Part shown: positions 15,829-23,713 of the stretch, in pieces
Numbering within the stretch: position 1 is the stretch's first letter
Layout of the letters: each line of letters begins with the position of its first letter
Assembly: GCF_900107725.1 (NCBI RefSeq)
Contig: NZ_FNQO01000004.1
Coordinates: 1 to 64,000, forward strand
Origin: Microbulbifer marinus
Lineage (GTDB): Bacteria; Pseudomonadota; Gammaproteobacteria; Pseudomonadales; Cellvibrionaceae
Direction of reading: 5' to 3'
DNA: 64,000 nt
Program-made: the position numbers and the translations under genes
Notes under the pieces: model-generated
What the model saw: only the letters and a program-made list of their open reading frames with translations
Told to the model about the DNA's origin: nothing
Database searches by the model: none

Positions 15829-18522
15829 TCAGGGCCACTGATCCTCCTCTTCCATCGGCCAGGGCTCGGCCTCTTCCACGGGGGCGCCCGGCTGGCGGCT
15901 GCGGCGCAACTCTTCCTCGCGGCGCAGGCGCTCCTCCAGGATGCGCCGCTCTTCCTCGGCGCGACGTTCCTCTTCGAGATACAGTTGCTCCTGGCGCAGG
16001 TCCTCCTCCTCGAGCTGCTGCAGGCGCTCTTCCTCAGTGCGCGGGATTTGCAGCGGCTCCTCTTCGAACTGCGGCGCCTGCTGCATCTCGTCATCCCGCC
16101 GCAACTGTTCCTGCAACTGGCGCTCGCGCTCCTCACGGCGCTGCTGTTCGCGCGGATCTATACCCCAGCCGGGCGTCATCTCTTCGCGCGGCGCCGCCTC
16201 CTGCCGCTGCTCGTCATCGCCGAACAGATCGCGGAACCAGCGCCAGCGGTCGCGCCCGGCGCATTCCGGTGCCGGCTGCAGCTTGGTTTCGTACGAGAAC
16301 GGCAACTCCGTGCCACCGCGACAGTACTCGGGATTCATATACTGGCCACGCGCATTGACGGGCTTGTATTCCACACCCCTCGGCGGCTCGATACGGCCGT
16401 GGCGATGGGGCAAGTCACGCATGATGTCGGTCCAGATGGTCAGAGCCCCGGTGGAGCCGGTCAAACCGGTGCGCTCGTTGTCGTCGCGACCTATCCAGAC
16501 CACCGCGGTGACACCCGGCGAAAAGCCGGCAAACCAGCTGTCGCGGTAATCGTTGGTGGTACCGGTCTTGCCGGCAAAGGCCACACTGCCGGGCAGGCTC
16601 TTGTAGGCGCTGCGGCCGGTGCCCTGGCGCATGACCTGCTCCAGGCCGTAGCGCAGCAGGTAGGCGGGTACCGGATCCACGCCACGATTGGTGCGGCGAC
16701 GAAAATGCTGTACCTGGTCGCCGTCGGCATCGGATACCGCCAGCAGGGTGCGCGGCTCCACGTGCTCGCCGCCGTTGGCGATGGTCTGGTACATGTCGGC
16801 CACCTCAAACGGGGTCAGCTCCACCGCCCCGAGCAGCATGGATGGCACGCGCGGCAGATCCGCCTGTACGCCGAGGCGGCGGATCGTCTGGCGCACATTT
16901 TCCAGTCCCAGATCCAGCCCCAGCCGCGCGGTGGCCAGGTTGTAGGATTTTGCCAGCGCCATATACAGCGGCACCTGGCCATGCGCTTTTTTGTCGAAAT
17001 TCTGCGGCATCCACACCTCGCCGTTATCGCCCTCGATGCGAATTGGCGCGTCGTCGATCAGTGTCGCCAGGCTGTAATCGAAGGGGCGCTCCAGTGCGGT
17101 CAGATACACCGCCGGCTTGATCAGCGAGCCGATCTGGCGGCGCGCCTCCAGCGCGCGGTTGAAGCCGGGAAAGTGGGGTCGGCGGTCGCCGACCATGGCG
17201 AGAACGTTACCGGTATCGTTATCGAGCAGCACCGTGGCAGCCTGCAGGGAATCCTTCTGGATTCCGCGATTCTTCTCCAGCCGCGTGGTCCCCTCGCTGA
17301 CGGCATCTTCCGCCAGTTTCTGCACCGATGGCGCCAGCGTGGTGTAGACCCGAAGGCCGGCAGTGCGCAGTTCTTCGTAGGAGTAGAAAGGACGCAGTTC
17401 CGCCAGCAGTCGCTCGGTAAATGCCGGGTAGGGATTCTGCGCGGCGGCACCGGCACTGGCCACCTCCAGCGGTTTGGCGCTGTACGTCTGGTGCTGTTCG
17501 GGCGTGATCAGGCCCTGCTCCAGCATCAGGTCGAGCACGGTATTGCGTCGCTCCAGCGCCCGCTTCGGGTTGCGCCAGGGATTGTAGTAAGAAGCGCCCT
17601 TGGCCAGCCCCACCAGCAAGGCAATCTGGTGCGGCTCCAGGGTATCCAGCGGTTTTTGGAAGTAGAACTCGGACGCCAGGCCGAAGCCGTAAATGGCGCG
17701 GCTGCCCTGCTGCCCCAGCCAGACCTCGTTGATGTACTCCTGCAGTATGTAGGCCTTCTCGTAGTGCATCTCCATCAGCACGGCCATCAGCGCCTCGTTG
17801 AACTTGCGCCACAGGCTCGGCTTGTGATCGAAGAAGATGTTCTTGACCAGCTGCTGGGTGATCGTGGAGCCGCCCTGGACCACTTCGCCGGCCTTGATAT
17901 TGGCGACCATGGCGCGGGCGATGCCGCGGGGCGAAACGCCGAAGTGGTGCAGGAAATCCTGGTCCTCGACCGCGATCAGAGCGTTGGCCAACAGCGGCGG
18001 AATATCGGCGAAGTGCACCGGATTGCGGTCGTCGCCACCGCCGAGCAGCGTGCCGATATTGGCGGCATCGAGGCGGAACTCTTTCAAGCGCTCGCCATTC
18101 TCACCGCGCAGGTTGCTGATTTCGTCGTTGCGCAGGCGGAAACTGACCACCGCGGCCGGCTCGCGCCCGTCGGCGTGCACGAAATCCCGGCGCCAGACCC
18201 GGTAGTTCATGCCCTCGCGGCTCCAGTGTCCCGGCTCGGAAAGCGTGCCCTGCTCGCTGTAGTTGAGGGCATTGAACTCCGCCTCCAGCTCGTCCGGGCG
18301 CATGACCATGCCTTCACGCAGAATCAGTGGCCGTGCGAAGACCCGCGCCGGCAGCTGATACTGCCGACTCTCCAGTCGCTGCCGCAGTTGCACATCCAGG
18401 TAGACCATATAGCCGGCCAGCACCAGGCCGCCAACCAGGGCCAGCAGGCCGAGCCGCACCATCCAGCGGTGTAGTCTTCCCGGTTTAGACGCCTTGCGGC
18501 GCCGGCGATTTGTCGCTGCCAT
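15829..18522 (-). CDS. mrcB: bifunctional penicillin-binding protein 1b
   Basis: Inner-membrane class A PBP that polymerises and cross-links peptidoglycan. Domains in order over 897 residues: basic cytoplasmic tail and one membrane helix (about 20-45), UB2H-like domain (about 60-145, LPARVFARPL), glycosyltransferase family 51 (VEDQDFLHHFG, GGSTITQQLVKN), then transpeptidase with SxxK in GSLIKPA, SYN in KSYNLATA and KTGTTND. The last ~110 residues are extraordinarily charged, mostly E, R and Q, forming a predicted long helix or coiled coil ending in an acidic tryptophan-containing tail. PBP1b proteins are usually nearer 770-850 residues. The UB2H domain implies an LpoB- or LpoP-like activator elsewhere. 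It is divergent from the adenosine kinase gene. Confidence 0.95.
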   Translation of the reverse strand: MAATNRRRRKASKPGRLHRWMVRLGLLALVGGLVLAGYMVYLDVQLRQRLESRQYQLPARVFARPLILREGMVMRPDELEAEFNALNYSEQGTLSEPGHWSREGMNYRVWRRDFVHADGREPAAVVSFRLRNDEISNLRGENGERLKEFRLDAANIGTLLGGGDDRNPVHFADIPPLLANALIAVEDQDFLHHFGVSPRGIARAMVANIKAGEVVQGGSTITQQLVKNIFFDHKPSLWRKFNEALMAVLMEMHYEKAYILQEYINEVWLGQQGSRAIYGFGLASEFYFQKPLDTLEPHQIALLVGLAKGASYYNPWRNPKRALERRNTVLDLMLEQGLITPEQHQTYSAKPLEVASAGAAAQNPYPAFTERLLAELRPFYSYEELRTAGLRVYTTLAPSVQKLAEDAVSEGTTRLEKNRGIQKDSLQAATVLLDNDTGNVLAMVGDRRPHFPGFNRALEARRQIGSLIKPAVYLTALERPFDYSLATLIDDAPIRIEGDNGEVWMPQNFDKKAHGQVPLYMALAKSYNLATARLGLDLGLENVRQTIRRLGVQADLPRVPSMLLGAVELTPFEVADMYQTIANGGEHVEPRTLLAVSDADGDQVQHFRRRTNRGVDPVPAYLLRYGLEQVMRQGTGRSAYKSLPGSVAFAGKTGTTNDYRDSWFAGFSPGVTAVVWIGRDDNERTGLTGSTGALTIWTDIMRDLPHRHGRIEPPRGVEYKPVNARGQYMNPEYCRGGTELPFSYETKLQPAPECAGRDRWRWFRDLFGDDEQRQEAAPREEMTPGWGIDPREQQRREERERQLQEQLRRDDEMQQAPQFEEEPLQIPRTEEERLQQLEEEDLRQEQLYLEEERRAEEERRILEERLRREEELRRSRQPGAPVEEAEPWPMEEEDQWP

Positions 18523-18738
18523 ACAGATGCAATACCAAGCTACTAAATCAACTATAGATAGGTGCCAATCCCACGTATCCGATGATTGACCGCAATTTCG
18601 GCCCAGAAGTTCACCGCGAAACGGGCCGGGCCTTTATAAGGTCTGCAGCGCGCAAGTCAAACCGGCGCCTTGAACTTGCCCCGCGGGCGGCCATAATGCG
18701 CGCGGAAAACACGCAAAACAGCTCGGAAAAAGACAGAT

Positions 18739-19737
18739 ATGCACCAGTATGATCTTTACGGCATCGGCGCCGCCCTGCTCGACACGGAAATCGAGGTCTC
18801 CGACGGCGACCTGCAGACACTCGGCGTCGACAAGGGGGTGATGACCCTGGTGGACGACGCCCGCCAGCAGCAACTGGTCGATGACCTCCAGGATCACCTG
18901 GTGACCGCCAAACGCGCCTGCGGCGGCTCCGGCGCCAACACCGTGATCGCCGCCAGCTACTTCGGCCTGCGCACCTTCTATTCCTGCAAGGTGGCGGCGG
19001 ATGACAACGGCGACTTTTACCGCGCCAACCTGACCAACGCCGGCGTCGCCTACCCGGCCACGCTGCAACAGGCGGATGGCGGCACCACCGGCAGATGCCT
19101 GGTGCTGGTTACCCCGGACGCCGAGCGCAGCATGAACACCTACCTGGGCATCAGCGAGCAGCTGTCCGTAACCGAGCTGGACTCAGCCGCACTGGCCGCG
19201 TCCCGCTGGGCCTATATCGAGGGCTACCTGGTGTCCTCTGACAGCGGGCGGGCCGCCGCCATCGCGCTGCGCGAGCAGGCACAGCGGGCCGGCGTGAAGA
19301 CCGCCCTCAGCCTGTCCGACCCGGCGATGGTGCAGCTGTTCGGCGACGGCCTGCGGGAAATGATCGGCGCCGGTGTGGATATGCTGTTCTGCAACCGCGA
19401 CGAGGCCATCGGCTTTACCGCCACCGATTCCATCGATGCGGCCGCGCAGGCGCTGCGCGCTTACTGCCGTAGCTTTGCCATCACCCTGGGCGCCGAGGGC
19501 GCATTGTTGTGGGACGGGGAGCAGCAGTACCGCGTCGCGAGCCCCAAGGTACACGCGATCGACACCAACGGCGCCGGCGATATGTTTGCCGGGGCATTCC
19601 TGTACGGTATAAATCGGGACATGTCTTTTGCCGACGCGGGTGAATTGGCCTGCCGCGCGGCCGCGCAGGTGGTGAGTCAGTACGGACCGCGGTTGCGGGC
19701 AGAGCAGCACTCCGAGTTGCTGGCGCCGGTGGTTTAA
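18739..19737 (+). CDS. PfkB family carbohydrate kinase, adenosine kinase type
   Basis: A 332-residue ribokinase-superfamily protein. The N-terminal region has GIGAALLDTEIEV and the substrate-lid segment ACGGSGANTVIAASYFG; the C-terminal PfkB signature is DTNGAGDMFAGAFLYG with the catalytic aspartate. These features and length fit the bacterial adenosine kinase branch that converts adenosine to AMP, a salvage step that also clears adenosine from S-adenosylhomocysteine turnover. Substrate is assigned by family resemblance and could be another nucleoside or sugar. It converges on the GGDEF-EAL gene with 13 bp between stops. Confidence 0.87.
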   Translation: MHQYDLYGIGAALLDTEIEVSDGDLQTLGVDKGVMTLVDDARQQQLVDDLQDHLVTAKRACGGSGANTVIAASYFGLRTFYSCKVAADDNGDFYRANLTNAGVAYPATLQQADGGTTGRCLVLVTPDAERSMNTYLGISEQLSVTELDSAALAASRWAYIEGYLVSSDSGRAAAIALREQAQRAGVKTALSLSDPAMVQLFGDGLREMIGAGVDMLFCNRDEAIGFTATDSIDAAAQALRAYCRSFAITLGAEGALLWDGEQQYRVASPKVHAIDTNGAGDMFAGAFLYGINRDMSFADAGELACRAAAQVVSQYGPRLRAEQHSELLAPVV

Positions 19738-19750
19738 CCGCGGCGTGCCC

Positions 19751-21532
19751 TTACGAGCGGACTTTCGACTGCGGCGGTGGATCGTTGAGTTCCGGCAGGC
19801 TGGCGGCAGCGGCGATGCCGAACCCCTGGGCGTAATCCACCCCCATCAGGCGCAGCTTGTCCATCAGTTCCGGCGTCTCGACATATTCGGCGATGGTGCT
19901 GATACCCATGCGCTTGGCGAGGTGATCGATGGTGCTGACCATGGCGCTGTCGATCTCGTCTTCGAGCATGTTGCGCACAAAGCTGCCGTCGATCTTCAGG
20001 TAATCCACCGGCAGCTGCCGCAGGTAAGCCAGCGAAGAGACACCGCGGCCGAAGTCGTCCAGGGCAAAGCTGCAGCCGGCAGCGCGCAGCTTGTGAATAA
20101 AGATCAGCGCCCGCTCGAGATTATCGATGGCGCTGGTCTCGGTGATCTCGAACTGCACCCGCGACGGCGTCACACCCGCCTCGGTCAGTTCCCGCAAGAC
20201 AAAATCGGCGAAGGTTTCATCACCGAGACTGATGCCGGAGATATTGATCGCATAGCCGAAGCCGCTGATGCTCAGACGCTGCTCCAGCGCCATGTAGGCG
20301 AAGATCCGGCGGATTACCCAGCGATCCACCTCCTCGATCAGGCCGTAGCGCTCGGCCGCGGGCAGAAATAACCCCGGCGAGATCACGCTGCCGTCACGTC
20401 CGCGCATGCGCACCAGAATTTCGTAGTGGTGCACGCGCTGCTCGCCCTTCAGGGTTACCACCGGCTGACGATACAACATCAGGCGGTCTTCCCGCAGTGC
20501 GGCGTGTATCTCCGCGACCCACGTAGTCTCGCGGCGCTTCTCCACTACCTTGCGGGAGTCGCTGAACAGCTTTACGCGATTGCGCCCCTGGTCCCGCGCC
20601 GCGCAGCAGGCGTCGTTGGCCACGGCTAACAACTGGCTGGCGTTAGCGGCGTGTCGATCTACCGCCACCACGCCGATGGAGAGGGCCACGCGCGTGTCGC
20701 TGCCATCCCAGTGGAAGGCAAAGTCCTGCGCCGTTTCGCGCAGGCGCGCCACCACCCGCCCCGCCTCCTCCAAGGTGCAGTTGTGCAGCAGTACCGCAAA
20801 CTCATCGCTGCCGACGCGGGCGAACAGATCGTCACTGGACAGGCAGCGGCGCAACTGCTGCACCAACTGCACCAACAACTGGTCGCCGGCACCGTAACCG
20901 AGGGTGTCATTGACCACTTTGAACTGGTAGATATCCAGGTACAGCAGTACATGATGCTGGCGCCTGTCGACACAGCCAGTCAAAGTCTTCTGTAGTTCGC
21001 TTTCGAAAAACTGGCGGTTCGGCAGGCGGGTGAGGGAATCGTGGCTGGTCTGCCAACTGAGGCGGGAGGAGATGCGGCGCGCGGCGGAAGTATCGCGCAG
21101 GATCAGGACAAAGTTTTTCAGCGCGGCGCCTTCCCTTACCGCCATCACCTGCACGCTGACTTGCAGCGGGCTCTGTTCCTCTCCGGGGCGCAGGATACAG
21201 GCATTGAACTCGCGCATCCCCGGTGGCTCGGCTTCCGCACCAGTCTGCGGCAGAATCGGCGGCAAAGGGGCGCCACTGTTGTCGTGAAGCGGCAGGTTAT
21301 CGTTGAGAAACTGCCCGGGCAGCAGGCCCACTAGGTTACCGGTCATCTCGCTGATCAGTGGATTGCTGTAGGTAACCCGCCCCTGCGCATCGGTCACTAT
21401 CACGCCGTCGGCGATTTCGCTCAGCGCTGCTTCAGCCGCAGGCAGGCTGATTTGTGCGCCGGGCATCAGCTCGTGCTCCTCCCGCATCAGCAGGCCGAGG
21501 TACTCGACAGATTTGGGATCAAATTCAGTCAA
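19751..21532 (-). CDS. PAS-GGDEF-EAL protein, likely cyclic-di-GMP phosphodiesterase
   Basis: Cytosolic c-di-GMP turnover protein, 593 residues, no membrane segment. A PAS-like sensor lies at about 30-140 (IADGVIVTDAQGRVTYSN), a GGDEF domain at about 165-320 with the active loop written RVGSDEF, and an EAL domain at about 335-580. The EAL catalytic set looks intact: YEILVRM, NISG, EITET, DDFGRGVSSLAYL, KIDGSFV, AEYVET and YAQGFG. So phosphodiesterase activity is likely, while cyclase activity is doubtful with GSDEF in place of GGDEF. The frame begins with a TTG at 21532; an ATG 15 codons in (21487) is an alternative start. Confidence 0.92.
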   Translation of the reverse strand: MTEFDPKSVEYLGLLMREEHELMPGAQISLPAAEAALSEIADGVIVTDAQGRVTYSNPLISEMTGNLVGLLPGQFLNDNLPLHDNSGAPLPPILPQTGAEAEPPGMREFNACILRPGEEQSPLQVSVQVMAVREGAALKNFVLILRDTSAARRISSRLSWQTSHDSLTRLPNRQFFESELQKTLTGCVDRRQHHVLLYLDIYQFKVVNDTLGYGAGDQLLVQLVQQLRRCLSSDDLFARVGSDEFAVLLHNCTLEEAGRVVARLRETAQDFAFHWDGSDTRVALSIGVVAVDRHAANASQLLAVANDACCAARDQGRNRVKLFSDSRKVVEKRRETTWVAEIHAALREDRLMLYRQPVVTLKGEQRVHHYEILVRMRGRDGSVISPGLFLPAAERYGLIEEVDRWVIRRIFAYMALEQRLSISGFGYAINISGISLGDETFADFVLRELTEAGVTPSRVQFEITETSAIDNLERALIFIHKLRAAGCSFALDDFGRGVSSLAYLRQLPVDYLKIDGSFVRNMLEDEIDSAMVSTIDHLAKRMGISTIAEYVETPELMDKLRLMGVDYAQGFGIAAAASLPELNDPPPQSKVRS

Positions 21533-21717
21533 TGCCGCAAACTCGCGATTTTATGCTGCTGTATGGCCTCAATCGGCGCCGGGTGGACAGCCCCCCGGAC
21601 AGCCAGTCGACCGGTAGTATGGCGAGTATGCATACTCCATCGCAAAGGCCCAGCGACACAGTTCAAATAGCGAACGCTCCCTGTTCGCCGGCTGTTTCAG
21701 GCGTCTAAGTTGCACAC

Positions 21718-22287
21718 TCAAAGATGTGTGCGCAAGAAATTTTTCAGTTTCTCATCTTCGAACGCGCGCTGCAGTGTGGCGCTCAGGAGGTCGTTGACGC
21801 GAGTCTCCACCTCTTCGCGACTCGGCTTGATCAGACTGCGATCCTTGCCGCTGGAGCGGTAATTGCCAAAATAAGTAGCGCCACCGATTTTTACTTCCAG
21901 CTGCACTTCGGCGGAGGTATCCACTTTACTGGTGTAAAGCTTGTCCGGGCTGTCGTAGCTGAGGCCGGTCAGCTTGGCCAGCACCTGTACGTCCGCGGCG
22001 CTGTCCACGGTGCGGAAAGACCAGTTGGCGAAGCCATCGCGCAGTGTATCGGCGATCGCGTTTTCGACATTATTGGCGAGACGCACATTCGAGGTGTCCG
22101 CGTAGATGCCACCGAGAGAGCCGAGACCGCCACCCGGCAACTGATTGACACCGCGCACGCTCAATGTATAGCCGGCGCCGATCATTTCGGACGGCACCTG
22201 CACTTGCGGACGCACCTGGACCTCTACCGGACTGTGGGCACAGGCAGTCAGTACGCAGGCTCCCAAGAATAGCAGCAGCTTTTTCAT
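21718..22287 (-). CDS. YajG-like outer-membrane lipoprotein
   Basis: A 189-residue lipoprotein with signal MKKLLLFLGACVLTAC; the lipobox LTAC places the lipidated cysteine at residue 16, and the following A-H suggests export to the outer membrane. The body resembles the YajG family (DUF of lipoproteins that contain NVENAIADTLRDGF-like helices and alternate beta strands), whose function is unknown. It is separated by about 70 bp from the copper chaperone gene upstream on the same strand. Confidence 0.78.
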   Translation of the reverse strand: MKKLLLFLGACVLTACAHSPVEVQVRPQVQVPSEMIGAGYTLSVRGVNQLPGGGLGSLGGIYADTSNVRLANNVENAIADTLRDGFANWSFRTVDSAADVQVLAKLTGLSYDSPDKLYTSKVDTSAEVQLEVKIGGATYFGNYRSSGKDRSLIKPSREEVETRVNDLLSATLQRAFEDEKLKNFLRTHL

Positions 22288-22354
22288 TCATTCCTCCAGC
22301 AATTTTTTGCAGATAAATTTTTGATTCTTTTCGTAAACGCGGCGCAGAAAAAGT

Positions 22355-22864
22355 TCAGCCGTGGTGGTGATGCTCGGCAGCAGCCTTCAGTTGCCGCACC
22401 GGTATGCTCAGCTCTACTACCCGGCCGTCGGCGAAGTGCACGCGCAGCGGTAACTGTTCGCCAGCGCGCAGTCGCACACCGTGCAACATCAGATGCACGC
22501 CGCCCGGCGCCATTACAATGGCTGCTCCGGCGGGAATCGCCAGTTCCGGCAGCGCGCGCATACGACTGACACCGTCTTCATTAACTGTCGTATGGAGATC
22601 TGCGGTGGCATCTTCAAGGCCCGGCAATTCCACCCCCGTCAGGCGCATGGCCTCGCCGCCCGAATTGCGTACGGAGAGATACGCCGCACTCATCGCCATG
22701 CCCGGTAGCGTCTCGCGGGCAAAGCCATCCAGATGCACGCCGGGAATAGCAGGTCCGGTAACCTGGCTGCCGGCTGCAGCAGTGCCATCGTCACCGGCCG
22801 CAGTGAAGCCAGCTAAGGCGCCTGCGATAAAAATGGCGCCGAGAGTTTTCAGCAACTTGTTCAC
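22355..22864 (-). CDS. PCu(A)C-type periplasmic copper chaperone
   Basis: Periplasmic Cu(I) carrier that usually helps metallate cytochrome c oxidase. The GTG at 22864 overlaps the upstream stop as GTGA and follows GGGGGAGG, giving 169 residues with a signal peptide (NKLLKTLGAIFIAGALAGF). The PCu(A)C domain shows the spaced Met/His ligands: DLHTTVNEDGVSRM and GGVHLML. The protein ends in four consecutive histidines before a glycine, an extra potential metal site. Translation is coupled to an unknown lipoprotein gene, and dsbD is divergent just beyond, which suggests cytochrome or copper-protein assembly. Confidence 0.88.
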   Translation of the reverse strand: MNKLLKTLGAIFIAGALAGFTAAGDDGTAAAGSQVTGPAIPGVHLDGFARETLPGMAMSAAYLSVRNSGGEAMRLTGVELPGLEDATADLHTTVNEDGVSRMRALPELAIPAGAAIVMAPGGVHLMLHGVRLRAGEQLPLRVHFADGRVVELSIPVRQLKAAAEHHHHG

Positions 22865-23631
22865 GGTGTTCCTCCCCCGGTCGATGTGATCAATAGCAGC
22901 CGCGGCGGGTTGCCGAGTTTGATATCGCCGCGTATGCGGTAACCGGGCACGGCCTCCCGCAGCTGCTGGTAAATCCAACGGCCCTCCGCATCGGTGCGCG
23001 CCACAATGATCACGCGCAACCCATCGCGACGAATACGCTCGGCCGCGCCACGCAGTAACGCCACCGCGTCATCGGACTTGGCCGCCAGCTGCGCCGCCGG
23101 CAGCGCCACGGTTTCTCCCTGCGGCAAGTCCAGCTTCGCGCGGCTGCGCTCGCGCACCAGCTGCGCGCGCACCTCGGCCACCAGCGCATTGCCCGGCGCC
23201 AATTCCTCCGCGCGGCTGAGGTAGCTATTTACCTCGCCAAAGGCCCGCCGGCGCAGTGCGTCGCGCGCGCGTTCGACGAATTCGATCACGATGGTCTGAA
23301 TACCGCTGGCAGCACGGCGGTTGTCCGGATCCAGCTGTTTCACACGCAGGTAGTAGTCATAGGCGCTGGCACCGGCCGGCTGGGTCAGGAAGCCCTCACG
23401 CTGCGCAGCCTCGGCGCGCTCGAGGAAGAATGCCACATTGCGCTGGCGAATCTCCTCGGGTGACGGAGCGGTCGACTGCGGCAGCGGAATAGCCCGCGGC
23501 GCCGGCAGAGGCGGACGGGTAACGCAGCCGCTCAGCCACAAGGCCATCAGCAGCGATACTCCGATAGTGAGAAGGCGGTCAAATGACGGCAAATCAAATC
23601 CCCCGCTGTTGTTTTTTTGTACCGCAGGCAT
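22861..23631 (-). CDS. lipoprotein of unknown function with helical repeat region
   Basis: I do not recognise a named family. The 256-residue product has an N-terminal hydrophobic stretch ending in the lipobox LWLSGC (cysteine near 36), a proline-rich linker, then a helical, TPR-like region (about 65-180; AYDYYLRVKQLDPDNRRA, EVNSYLSRAEELAPGN) and a small alpha/beta C-terminal domain (about 195-250; GLRVIIVARTDAEGRW) resembling an OmpA/BON-like fold only vaguely. The long leader before the hydrophobic core suggests the true start may be the internal ATG of LLMALW or another codon. It is translationally coupled to the copper chaperone and divergent from dsbD. Confidence 0.65.
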   Translation of the reverse strand: MPAVQKNNSGGFDLPSFDRLLTIGVSLLMALWLSGCVTRPPLPAPRAIPLPQSTAPSPEEIRQRNVAFFLERAEAAQREGFLTQPAGASAYDYYLRVKQLDPDNRRAASGIQTIVIEFVERARDALRRRAFGEVNSYLSRAEELAPGNALVAEVRAQLVRERSRAKLDLPQGETVALPAAQLAAKSDDAVALLRGAAERIRRDGLRVIIVARTDAEGRWIYQQLREAVPGYRIRGDIKLGNPPRLLLITSTGGGTP

Positions 23632-23713
23632 CGCTATACTGCCGACTCCAATGAACCCCCGTCCACGGCGGCAGTCAGATGCATGCGTCTGACTATAAAT
23701 AATTTTTGTAGCT

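Noticed and set aside
15823-18474. 883-codon open frame on the plus strand
   Set aside because: It lies entirely antisense to mrcB, whose product has complete catalytic motifs. High GC content leaves antisense frames open; the translation shows no recognisable domain and a composition rich in Q, H, R and L typical of shadows.
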